The position numbers and the translations under genes are program-made. From the NCBI GenBank assembly GCA_013076295.1, contig RQOL01000392.1, positions 62,001-126,000 of the forward strand: a DNA stretch of 64,000 bases. The letters run 5' to 3'. Position 1 is the stretch's first letter. Each line of letters opens with the position of its first letter. Below are positions 24,315 through 34,401 of this stretch, piece by piece. The notes under the pieces are model-generated. The model worked only from the letters and a program-made list of their open reading frames with translations, made no database searches and was not told the DNA's origin. The stretch comes from Sanderia malayensis. Its lineage: Eukaryota; Cnidaria; Scyphozoa; Semaeostomeae; Pelagiidae.

Positions 24315-25171
24315 ATGGATACTGAAAATGAAGTTGTCATGACTGACAATGCTGAAGCAGTTCAGACTGAGGACGCTGAAGTCCTTGACAGTGAGGATGC
24401 TGAAACGGTGCAGCCTGAAGTTGCCAACACTGTTGGAAAGGAACCAACAGTGGTTTATTGTGGCGAAGAAACCAAGGTAACATTGAAAAATACTTTCATC
24501 CATATATTGATAAATCTAAATAAATATTATGCATAGATTATGAAATTGCTTTACAAGGAAAACAATTGTATCCTATGCAAGTCACTCTTTTTAATATATT
24601 GTTGTCATATTAATCCTAGCTAATCGACTTTAGTGATATTGCATCACTAAAAAGGCAATGCGCCTTCAAATTCAATGCCATCAAAAGAAACACAAAATTT
24701 CACTTTGTAAGCACTGAAGGCAGGCATCTAACGAAGGAAGAAATAGCGTAAGTTGCAATGCAAAATTCCCATCTCATCTGTGAAACATACCAATAAATAA
24801 TACAATATATAATAATAATGGAAGCTTCATCCCATATGAAGAGAGTAGTGATATATTGATATATTAATAAATTAATATATATTTGACAAAGGATGAAATA
24901 GCGTAAGTTGCAATGCAAAATTCCCATTCATCTGTGTGTATAACATATTGCTTACTTTTAACTCCTTCTGTACCAATGTGTTCTTCTCTACAGGACATCT
25001 GATCAAATAAATATAAAAATCATTACAAAAACAAGCTTCAAAAAACACAAAAAATCACAAAAAAAAAGAAAAGAAAAAGAAATACAAGCACACACCAGGT
25101 GCATGTGGGCAGATGTGCCAACACAAGAAATATTGTCGTTGGTGAGGGGCACAAACATTCACAAAAAGTAA
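24315..25171 (+). CDS. Accessory gene 2, copy 1: small acidic-to-basic protein of unknown function
   Basis: Exons 24315-24476, 24620-24747 and 24994-25171 give 155 residues. The N-terminus is acidic (MDTENEVVMTDNAEAVQTED, with repeated VQxED-like blocks), the middle reads LIDFSDIASLKRQCAFKFNA, and the C-terminus is Lys-rich then TRCMWADVPT and EILSLVRGTNI. No signal peptide or membrane segment is seen; the Lys-rich part could be a nuclear signal. The A5 copy has the same exon structure. Exon lengths differ only by 24, 0 and 9 bases, so the frame is kept. Exon 2 differs at about 27 of 128 bases, of which 11 codons are silent. Intron 2 here is enlarged by a templated insertion. Not recognised as the RPA, OTU-protease or endonuclease cargo known from other Helitrons. 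Confidence 0.72.
24748..24993 (+). other. Enlarged intron with templated insertion in gene 2 copy 1
   Basis: This intron is 246 bases against 92 in A5. The extra DNA includes 24818-24849, which is the reverse complement of the helicase Walker B region, and 24885-24930, a second copy of the exon 2 end and donor (AAAGGATGAAATAGCGTAAG) that matches the A5 allele better than its own. A duplicate splice donor at 24903 results. Confidence 0.8.
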
Positions 25172-26095
25172 TTGTAACTGTAATTGTGTTCATGTTTGTC
25201 TTTTGTTCGTTTTCTTTCCCTGTTATTTGTTTGTTTTGTTAAATTGTGTACAACGATAAATTAGAATAATAATTAATAATAATAACATTGCAAAAATAAT
25301 AACAAGACTATTACCTTTGAAAAACGATGCATTCCGCCAACAAATATTTACCACCAACACTCTTCTTGGACATGCTGTGACACAAACCCTAAAAATTTAC
25401 AAGAAATGTATTTCAAAAACCCGTCTTTATAAATGAACTAGATGTGGCCTTTGGGATGCATAATGATCTCATATAATTCAATATACTTACCTGAAGAACA
25501 GTCAAAAATTGCCTGCATTGACATCGCACCACACAAATCCCATACGTAGCACAGATAGTACCTAAAATTCACGAATAATACATGTAATAAAACGTAAGTA
25601 GCACAGAATCGTATCTCATTTTCCAATGCGAACAATGTATCATTCGTTTTTCTCAAATGTGGCCTATTCTCAAGGGATTCGTGGTCAAATACTATATTTG
25701 CTAAAGTCTTATATACGCTAGAAAAATGAATCAAAACCTTCACAGAAACGCTATAGATTATTTTAAAGATGTAACCTGAAAGATCGCAATGATACAATAC
25801 GATCTGGAAAACCTACTTACCATCTCCAGTGACCCACTCACACAGAACAGAAAAGATGAAAGGAAGGACGCATTGCCTTGCCACATGTTCTTTGTTCAGT
25901 TGAGTTGAGTTCTCTTGGGTTGGGTTGATTGTTAGCCAATCCAGCTCAATCAAATAACTACGTCAAAACGAGACGGCATAACAATAGAATTTGTTGTGTG
26001 ATTTTGATTTATGCTATGTTTCGTCAACGTAGCAATTTCTCATGCTGGTTGTGGTTGTGCTGTCCGAATATTCGTTTCCCAAATCTTGGATTGCA
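25172..26095. other. Region between accessory genes 2 and 3 with possible minus-strand exons
   Basis: On the minus strand an ATG at 25886 opens MWQGNASFLSSFLFC ... EM, followed by a GTAAGT donor at 25820. Further exon-like blocks include VWDLCGAMSMQAIFDCSS with a GTAAGT donor near 25488. No continuous spliced frame could be built in either copy, so a gene is not claimed. A CCAAT box (TAGCCAATCC, 25934) and ACGTCA lie between this ATG and gene 3 and would suit a divergent promoter. Confidence 0.3.
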
Positions 26096-27482
26096 ATGGA
26101 ACTTGATGCTGAAATAAGAGAAAGTAAAGCTGAGAAAAACATTCATTTTGCCGCAGCTCAGGAGTAAGTAAACTTTATTTTTAGTTTCACCCCATTCAAG
26201 TTCCCATATAGTTGCTTAGGCCAATTGTATTTCACTCATTGTTAACATATAGTTTCTTCAGTCAGGCCAAAATTGACAACTCCGCTTATGTTTCATGGCT
26301 CTTTATATTTAATGATTTCGGAAAGAGTGTTTAATGCTGTACCCACATGTTTCAGTGGCTTTAATTTTGTTATAATTTTTTCGTTGACGATTCTCTTCAC
26401 TTTGTGGCTGCCTTCTTTGCCTTACCAACAGCCAAGCCCAATACTCCTATGAAACTCCTTTCACCATGCAATTCCCATCCCATTGATGATGATTATGAAG
26501 TACTTTTGCTTTGGTTATCCACGGTAACAGGTGCTTATCCTTATGTTCTATATGATTCAAACTAATGTAAAACCAATCCCAGCCGTAGAAATCGTTGTAC
26601 TTCATTTCATTTAATAAAGCTTTTTCATGGCAATTGCATTAAATGATCTGTTTTGTCTGTAATGTCATACTCAATAATATTGATTTCTTTATTTGTTTTT
26701 ATATTCAGATACATTGAATCAACATCAAAGGAAAATTAAACTCCACAGATTCTCTCTTTATTTAAGATTATTTCTGAACTTCCTTTTTAGATGTGATCCT
26801 CTCTGTGACCTATATTCAGGCAGATCCATAAATTTCCCCACCTTCCTATTGTATCCTATTGTTTACCAAGTGCTGATTGCTATCCTATAATAACCAAACC
26901 AGCAAACAGCACATGGTGTAAAGCAGCCTTTTTCAAATTCCTCATTTATATTTATTCATCCACATTAAATGGACCCTCTTAATCATGTGAAGGAAAGGAA
27001 ACTATTGTTACTTGAGTCAAACTTACTTTTTGCTATGAGGGCTTTTAATATATACTTAATTCTACGTTACAATACAGTGAAGAAAGTCCCAATTGTTATT
27101 CCACTTAAACAAAGTCGCTAATTATGAAAGAGCAATTTTTCAATAACAACATATTCAGCTCACAAGGGCTATTTTATCCAAATCTAATTCCTTATTAACC
27201 TTGATAGTATTATACCAACATACTACATAGAATATAATTTGTCTCTTTCACTTTGTAGATCTACTGATGTACATCATTATACAAATGCAAGTATTGGAGA
27301 CTTCATACCTATTGATTTGTCAAAGTCCAATGCATCAATATCATCTTATCATGGAAACAAAACCATACCTCTGTAAGTCAACATTAATTTCAATTCTGGA
27401 TGCTAATCATAGATGTTCCTTTACTGTTTGTATTAGGTTGACAAAGTACCACAGCCAAGTGTCCATACATGCACTCAACTAA
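26096..27482 (+). CDS. Accessory gene 3, copy 1: small three-exon protein
   Basis: Exons 26096-26163, 27259-27372 and 27437-27482 join in phase (GA|A, CT|G) to give 75 residues: MELDAEIRESKAEKNIHFAA ... STDVHHYTNASIGDFIPID ... LLTKYHSQVSIHALN and a stop. In A5 the exons are 68, 90 and 46 bases against 68, 114 and 46 here, so the single coding-length difference is 24 bases and preserves the frame. Flanking DNA, including GGCCAA blocks in the first intron, is homologous to accessory gene 1, so this is a paralogous segment. A decayed counterpart of gene 1 exon b is visible near 26707-26770. The function is not recognised. Confidence 0.6.
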
Positions 27483-27810
27483 TAGCAGGCTAATTGTTGT
27501 TGTCCCTACAACATAACAAACTTTCATCTTGCATCTTATCTATTATACCATCAGTACGAGGCTTAACTGATGAAAACGAGGATTTTCAAATGAAAACGAG
27601 GCTGATCGCTAAAACTAATTTCCATGCATGTTAAACACTACAATCGTGACAATAGATAGACAGGGGAGCGAGGGAGAGCCAAACCACTGTACGTGGGGTG
27701 GCAAAGGGCATGAGCGTTAGCGAATGCAGCGCACGAAGTGCGCCAACCACATTAAACTTTTGTTGCTTGGGGGCTCCGGGAAGCGAGCGTATGCGAGCGC
27801 CCCCGGCTAG
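27483..27810 (+). repeat. 3' subterminal region and terminus of A3
   Basis: After a short unique stretch, the module starts GGGCATGAGCG at 27705. The terminal hairpin is formed by GGGGGCTC (about 27772) and GAGCGCCCCC, followed at once by GGCTAG ending at 27810. This single-module 3' end is shared with A5 and probably represents the ancestral form; short A units carry extra modules. Confidence 0.85.
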
Positions 27811-29226
27811 TCTATATAATAAATTGTCACACGTGACCGCCGACTGTAACAATGCCATTGTCTTTGAACAATCGACGTTCGAAAAACAATGGGATCAAAG
27901 GAATTTCGTTGTATCATAAAGGCTTTTTTTGGGGTCAATAAGGGTGCAAATTGGTATAAAATGATCGCTGCATTGTGCTGATCACAGTAAAGTATGTGGC
28001 TAATTTCTACTCCAACGGTTCGGGAGTTATGCCCATTTTGTGTTCCGACTTTCTAGAAAGTTCCAGGACGGAGTTAATGAGATGCAAAACGAGCAGGGAG
28101 AAGCACGTGTTTTTTAGTTGAACGGGCGGCAAGTTGCTCGGGTTTAAACGTGAATACGTGCGGAAATCAATTGTAAAGACTGTCAATTGTTGTCAAGACC
28201 TGTGGAGACAATTGTGGACAATTATTTCAAGGTATTTCCTTTATTCAATTGTTTTTGGCTTAAATAGCACGAGTTTTGTTTTGTTTACCTCACGTTTTTG
28301 TTTGGCCGAGGGCCTAACCAAAACACGAAGACAATTTTGATTTTCTCGGGTCGTTCTGGGCCGATTTTCTCCATTTAAACTTTCGATAACTGTTTATTTA
28401 CACAGAACTAAAGTTATCTGGGTTGTTTTTTTGTTTTGTGATTTTCCTCTGTTTTTGGACAGTTTTAGCCGAGTTTGGGTTTTGCTGGAAAACACGAAAT
28501 TTTCAAGCAACACGCGTGTGTTTTGCATTTGCGAAATTAATTTTAACCTGCCAAAACTTTGTTTTTTCACCCAAATACTTTCGATAAATGTTCGCCAAGC
28601 TATTAGCTTCATTTTGATATTTTCGTGGGTTCTGTAGGACAAAATTGGCCACGTTAATTAATTTGAAAGTTGGTGAATCGTGTTTTAAATGCTATTTTTT
28701 GCAGGGTTTGATTTCACGGCTATTTTTGATGAAGAAAATCATGTCTTGGACTTCAAAAATTACAACTAAAATTGCGAAAAGCTTTCATATGCACCCAAGT
28801 ACTTTCGATACTTATTCGCCAAGGTATTAGCTTCATGCTGGTGTAATTTGAGTTCAAATGGACAAATTTTGACCAAGTTAGGGGAATTTTTGTGTTTTTA
28901 AAGTTGGCTGATGAATAAATTTTTTCACGGCTTTTGTGTTGGGCTGCACTAAATACTCTCTTAAAATTCAAAACAACACTGTTAAGAAATTGAATATTTT
29001 ATCGGATTCGCTGTTTCTTAGCTACAGTTTGATATATTTTTTATTACAGATTGAGTTTAAATTTTCCAGGATTGATTAAATTTTTGAAGGCAACTTTTTT
29101 TTTCAAACTTCACACTGAAGCTATCAACCTTCGGCTTTCAGGGGGCGGCAGGGTGGGCGCGGGCGGTCGATTGCAGGGGGAAGATTCGACTCCCACCTTT
29201 ACTTTCTTTAGAAATGTTGCGTTGCA

Positions 29227-29920
29227 GTACGTATTGTAGGGTATGTATTGTAGGGTATGTATAGTAGGGTATGTTATGTAGGGTATGTATAGTAGGGTAT
29301 GTTATGTAGGGTATGTATTGTAGGGTATTTGTTGTAGGGTATGTTTTGTAGGGTATGTATTGTAGGGTATGTATTGTAGGGTTTGTATTCTAGGGTTTGT
29401 ATTGTAGGGTATGTATTGTAGGGTATGTATTGTAGGGTATGTATTGTAGGGTATGTATTGTAGGGTATGTATTGTAGGGTATGTATTGTAGGGTATGTAT
29501 TGTAGGGTATGTATTGTAGGGTATGTATTGTAGGGTATGTATTGTAGAATATGTTATGTAGGGTTTATATTGGAGGGTATGTATTGTAGTGTATGTATTG
29601 TAGGGTATGTATTGTAGGGTATGTTATGTAGGGTATGTTTTGTAGGGTATGTATCGTAGGGTATGTATTGTAGGGTATGTATTGTAGGGTATGTATTGTA
29701 GGGTATGTATTGTAGGGTATGTTATGTAGGGTATGTATTGTAGGGTATGTATTGTAGGTTATGTATTGTAGGGTATGTATTGTAGGGTATGTATTGTAGG
29801 GTATGTATTGTAGGGTATGTATTGTAGGGTATGTTATGTAGGGTATGTATTGTAGGGTATGTATTGTAGGGTATGTATTGTAGGGTATGTATGTATGTAT
29901 GTATGTATGTATGTATGTAT
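29227..29920 (+). repeat. 14-bp minisatellite of unit A4
   Basis: About 48 copies of TAGGGTATGTATTG with scattered 13-bp TTATGTAGGGTATG variants. It ends in a short (TATG)n. Unlike the preceding 5' region, this array has few irregular base losses. Confidence 0.9.
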
Positions 29921-30369
29921 GGGCATGAGCGGTAGCGAATGCAGCGCGCGTGGCGCGCCCACCAGATTAAGCTTTCTTTACTTGACGGGCTCCGGGGAGG
30001 GAGTGAAGCAACCGAACCCGGCTCATGTATGTATGTATGTATGTATGTATGTATGTATGTATGTATGTATGTATGTATGTATGTATGTATGTATGTATGT
30101 ATGTATGTATGTATGTATGTATGTATGTATGTATGTGTGTATGTATGTATGTATGTATGTAGGTATGTATGTAGGTATGTAGGTATGTATGTATGTAGGT
30201 ATGTATGTATGTATGTATGTATGTATGTATGTATGTATGTATGTATGTATGTATGTATGTATGGGCATGAGCGGGAGCGAATGCAGCGCGCGAAGCGCGC
30301 CAACCACATTAAGCTTTTTGAGCTTGATGGACTCCGGGGAGGGAGCGTAGCGACCGGGCCCTCGGCTAG
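29921..30369 (+). repeat. 3' modules, long (ATGT)n and terminus of A4
   Basis: Modules begin at about 29921 and 30263, separated by 240 bases of (ATGT)n with a few TAGG interruptions. The first ends AACCCGGCTCATG (no terminus); the second ends GGGCCCTCGGCTAG, where the hairpin arm has a T in place of the usual C. Confidence 0.88.
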
Positions 30370-30480
30370 TCTCTATTATATAATCTACGTCGACACGTGA
30401 CCGGCCGACTGTGAACAATGCCCATTGTCTTTTGAACAATCGACGTTCGACCGAACAATGGGATCAAAGGAATTTCGTTG
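30370..30480 (+). promoter_or_regulatory. Conserved Helitron 5' terminal block (shown for A5)
   Basis: All A units with an intact left end share, in order: TCTCTATTATATAA or TCTATATATAATAAA; a CACGTGAC box; then AACAATG, ATTGTT or TTGAACAAT, ATCGACGTTCGA and AACAATGGGATCAAAGG. The AACAAT and ATTGTT words alternate as inverted repeats around a near-palindrome CGACGTTCG. In Helitrons the first ~30 bases are the Rep recognition end. The further motifs could be promoter or Rep-binding sites, which is inference. Confidence 0.6.
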
Positions 30481-31379
30481 TGAACACAAAGGCTTTTTTG
30501 TGGGTCGTCAATAAGGGTGCAAATTAGTATCAAAATGATCGCTGCATTCTGCTGATCATTTTGTACTATTTGGCTAATTTCTTGCCCCAGCGGTTGGGGA
30601 GTTATGGCCCATTTTGTGTTCCGACTTTCTAGAAAGTTCCCAGGACCGAGTTAATGAGATGCAAAACGAGCAGGGAGAAGCAGGTGTTTTCGTGGTGAAA
30701 CGGGCGGCAAGTTGCTCGGATTTAAACGTGAATACGTGCCGGAAATCAATTGTAAAGACGTGTCAATTGTTGTCAAGACCTGTGGAGACAATTGGTGGAC
30801 AATTATTTCAAGGTATTTCCTTTATTCAATTGTTTTTGGCTTTAAATAGCACGAGTTTTGTTTTGTTTAGCCTCACGTTTTTCTTTCGGCTCGAGGGCCT
30901 AACCAAAACACGAAGACAATTTTGATTTTCTCGGGTCGTTCTGGGCCGATTTTCTCCATTTAAATTTTCTATAACTGTTTATTAACAAAAAAACTAAAGT
31001 TTTATGGCTTCGTTTTTTTTGTTTTGTTGATTTTCCTCTGTTTTTGGACAGTTTTGGCCGAGTTTGTGTTTTGCTGGAAAACACGAATTTTTCATGCCAC
31101 ACGCGTGTGTTTTGCATTCGCGAAAATTAAATTTTAAGCTGCCAAAACTTTGTTTTTTTCACCCAAATACTTTCGATAAATGTTCGCCAAGCTAATAGCT
31201 TCATGTTGATTTTTTCGTGGGGTGTGTAGGACAAAAATTGGCCACGTTAATTTAATTTGAAAGTTGGCGAATCGTGTTTGAAATGCTATTTTTTGCAGGG
31301 GTTTGATTTCATGGCTATTTTTGATGAAGAAAATCATGTCTTGAACTCCAAAAATACCCAAACAAATTTGCGAAAAGCC

Positions 31380-32091
31380 TACTATAGGTATTCATTGTAG
31401 GGTATGTATTGTAGGGTATGTATTGTAGGGTATGTATTGTATGGTAAGGTATGTATTGTAGGATTATGTATTGTAGGGTATGTATTGTAAGGTATGTATT
31501 GTAGGGTATGTATTGTAGGGTATGTATGGTAGGGTATGTATTGTACGATTATGTATTGTAGGGTATGTATTGTAGGGTATGTATGGTAAGGTATGTATTG
31601 TAGGGTATGTATTGTAGGGTATGTATTGTAGGATATGTATTGTAGGGTATGTATTGTAGGATTATGTATTGTGGGATTATGTATTGTAGGGTATGTATTG
31701 TAGGTTATGTATTGTAGGGTATGTATTGTATGGTAAGGTATGTATTGTAGGATTATGTATTGTAGGGTATGTATTGTAAGGTATGTATTGTAGGGTATGT
31801 ATTGTAGGGTATGTATGGTAGGGTATGTATTGTACGATTATGTATTGTAGGGTATGCATTGTAGGGTATGTATGGTAAGGTATGTATTGTAGGGTATGTA
31901 TTGTAGGGTATGTATTGTAGGGTATGTATTGTAGGGTATGTATTGTAGGATTATGTATTGTAGGATTTTGTATTGTAGGGTATGTATTTGTAGGGTATGT
32001 ATTGTAGGGTATGTATTGTAGGGTATGTATTGTAGGGTATGTATTGTAGGGTATGTATTGTAGGGTATGTATGTATGTATGTATGTATGTA
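31380..32091 (+). repeat. Minisatellite of A5 with a ~289-bp higher-order repeat
   Basis: Besides standard 14-mers it contains 15-bp TAGGATTATGTATTG and 18-bp variants. An ordered block of variants starting ATGGTAAGGT at 31441 recurs at 31730, an offset of 289 bases, with the same series of variants through GTATGGTAGGG and TACGATTATG. This is a duplication of a block of repeats, not of single units. Confidence 0.85.
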
Positions 32092-32560
32092 TGGGCATGA
32101 GCGGTAGCGAATGCAGCGCGCGAAGCGCGCCAACCAGATTAAGCTTTGTTTACTTGATGACCTCCGGGGAGGGAGCGAAGCGACCGAACCCGGCTCATGT
32201 ATGTATGTATGTATGTATGTATGTATGTATGTATGTATGTATGTATGTATGTATGTATGTATGTATGTATGTATGTATGTATGTATGTATGTATGTATGT
32301 ATGTATGTATGTATGTATGTATGTATGTATGTATGTATGTATGTATGTATGTATGTATGTAGGGTATGTATGTATGTATGTATGTATGTATGTATGTATG
32401 TATGTATGTATGTAGGGTATGTATGTATGTATGTATGTATGTATGTATGTATGTATGTATGCAGGGTATGTATGTAGGGTATGTATATTATGTATAGTAT
32501 TTATATATAGTATAGAGGGTATGTATTGATGTATATATTTATGTAAAGTATCTATAGTAA
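32092..32560 (+). repeat. Internal 3'-like module and long (ATGT)n of A5
   Basis: A full GC-rich module (GGGCATGAGCGGTAGCG ... GACCGAACCCGGCTCATG) lies here, 14 kb before the real 3' end. It is followed by about 300 bases of (ATGT)n with TAGGG and CAGGG interruptions. A3 lacks this module at the same place. It looks like a copy of the element's 3' end that is no longer terminal. Confidence 0.85.
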
Positions 32561-34401
32561 GTATGTTAATGTTAATATGTAATGCTTCCAATTTCTAGCT
32601 TTTGTAAATCTTCAAAAAAGATCACTGCAAAACAGACACTGTCTTTCTTTTTCAACAAATGATCTTCCATTAACAATCTTAAAATGAATTCACCTGACTA
32701 TAATAATGTTCACAAGGAATGACCACAAACATTCACTTTATGTCTGGGCACCTGAAAAACAAGAAGAAATTATGTAATATACTTTATAGCATGTTGCCTC
32801 ATAGGCTCATCTTGGTTCTTTTCATGTGGCCTGCAAGTTTGTAAATGTAAGTAATTTATTGTAACTGCAAATCATTAATTAATTACCTCCATTTCATGTA
32901 TTCACCCAGTCAAAAAACGTATTAAACCTTCTTACCTTTTGTCAACCTTCCATGGCCTACCCATATTATTGGTATTTTTACCAGCAGCAATATTTCTGAA
33001 GATATAACAGATCACCAAAAATCAATGTACTTCATTCTCCATGTGTCCGAGAAATGATGTATTTCTAGATATCATGGATAATAAAGTCTACCAAGTTATT
33101 TCTTCTTATAGTTAGAGGTTCCCCTCCACAACCACACATGCTCTTGCTGTTGTTGTCTTCAACTGCCTTTCTGTCGAATCGAATGGATCATCATGAGAAT
33201 AAGAATAACTACAACGAGGCGCGCCGCCGAATAGAGGCCACAAAACTTTCAAATTGGCGCGAATTTAAAATAGCAATTGCGTGTTTACTTTCTTCCTACA
33301 GCAAATGTATTTCGTACAATATCTAACGCTGTTAAAAATTGCCAGAAAATAATAATAATATATATATATCGAGAAAACATTGTTAGAAAGATTGTTTTAC
33401 TTTTTTATTGGTGAGTTGAATGTTGAAATTTACTTTTTCTAAACAATCCTTATTTAAACGGACAGCGTCTTCTTTAAAGCAACGTTATCTTTCATTGCAT
33501 CGCAATGCACTGTCTTTTTTAGCGTTTCTGTCATCTGGCTTCTGGGTTAATGTCCAGCCAGTTTTGTTATTAGCAAAGTAAAGCAAAGTAAAGTTTTTTT
33601 ATAAAGTAAGTATTTCACTCCTTCACTTCAGCATGACATTTTATTCTCATTTCTTCACTCAACTCAATCAACATAATAATATACAAGTTGATAATGTTAA
33701 ACATTCCTTAGTATCAATGCCAACTTTCTGTTTACAAGATAATCAATTCATCCAAAACATCTTTCTTCTTTTGTAAAAACAGGTTTTCAAACAAGTTCAT
33801 TCCTCAGAATATTTGGTAAGTGTGACAACAATTGTTCCTATACAAAGCCTATTTTAATTAATGTTTAAATGCCTCCCCCTGTAATGTACATTCTTATCCC
33901 AAATCAGAAGCTTAGCTACTATATTTCAAGTGGTATTAACAATTGCAACAATTTATTATCAATAGAAAGCAAATTTACTGCATAATGCAAATAAAATCGA
34001 GCCTTATAATACAAAAACATCAAATGTGATTTATAGATTTTTCTTTCGAAAAATGAAAAGGATCATTAACTTCTCCAATTTATACATTATCAAAACTGCT
34101 TTCCTTTTAGTTGTTAAAGAACACAATAGAAAGAGTGATGTAGGTCATAAGAGAAAGTGCTCAAATATTTTTATTTGGAAACTTTAAATAACCAATAATT
34201 TAATTCAACAATCAAGAGTAATCCCAAACATTCCTTACAATTATGTTTTAAATTATTTATTTTATCTTGCAGCTCACCACAAAACAACAACCCCATCCAG
34301 TTGCTCACAAAAGTCACTCTTATTTCAAATTTTAACATTTTCACCTAAATTGGGTTGCATATAAACACATTTTTTTCTTTTTTTATATCACATCTCGCAA
34401 A
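32561..34401 (+). promoter_or_regulatory. Upstream region of the A5 Rep/Helicase gene
   Basis: Collinear with 12601-14282 in A3, with small indels. GGCGCGAATTTAAAAT is at 33256-33271. A 62-codon frame at 33138-33326 spans this motif but is not matched cleanly in A3, so I do not call it a gene. It has the same candidate 5'-UTR donor (AAAGTAAGTATTTC) and acceptor (ATCTTGCAG) as A3. Confidence 0.4.

Larger units (their letters stand above)
10405..27810 (+). mobile_element. Long (once-autonomous) Helitron A3, 17.4 kb
   Basis: The 5' end TCTATATATATTAAA follows B2 directly. The A 5' region is recognisable to about 11970, interrupted by a SINE-like insertion. Then come a minisatellite and (TATG)n to about 12560, the Rep/Helicase gene (14283-20544), and a 7-kb tail with three small accessory genes. 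The 3' module at 27705-27810 ends in the hairpin and CCCCCGGCTAG. The same ends occur on short A units, so those are internal-deletion derivatives of this type. Rep is frameshifted, so the element cannot move on its own products. Confidence 0.9.
27811..30369 (+). mobile_element. Non-autonomous Helitron unit A4
   Basis: It starts TCTATATAATAAATTGTC right after the CTAG of A3 and ends CCCTCGGCTAG, directly before TCTCTATTATATAATC of A5. Its 5' region (27811-29220) lacks many single bases present in every other unit (for example GTGCGGAAATC for GTGCCGGAAATC, AAGACTGTCAA for AAGACGTGTCAA). They are mostly at short homopolymers or dinucleotides, which suggests sequencing error rather than biology. 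It has two 3' modules. Confidence 0.87.

Noticed and set aside
24700..24927. Minus-strand frame containing LFIWDEAS as a second helicase gene
   Set aside because: Only 32 bases match the helicase, in reverse, inside an intron insertion. It is templated filler, reported as such.
29859..30400. MYVCMYVC and HTYIHTYI frames over the (ATGT)n tracts
   Set aside because: Pure microsatellite translation on both strands.
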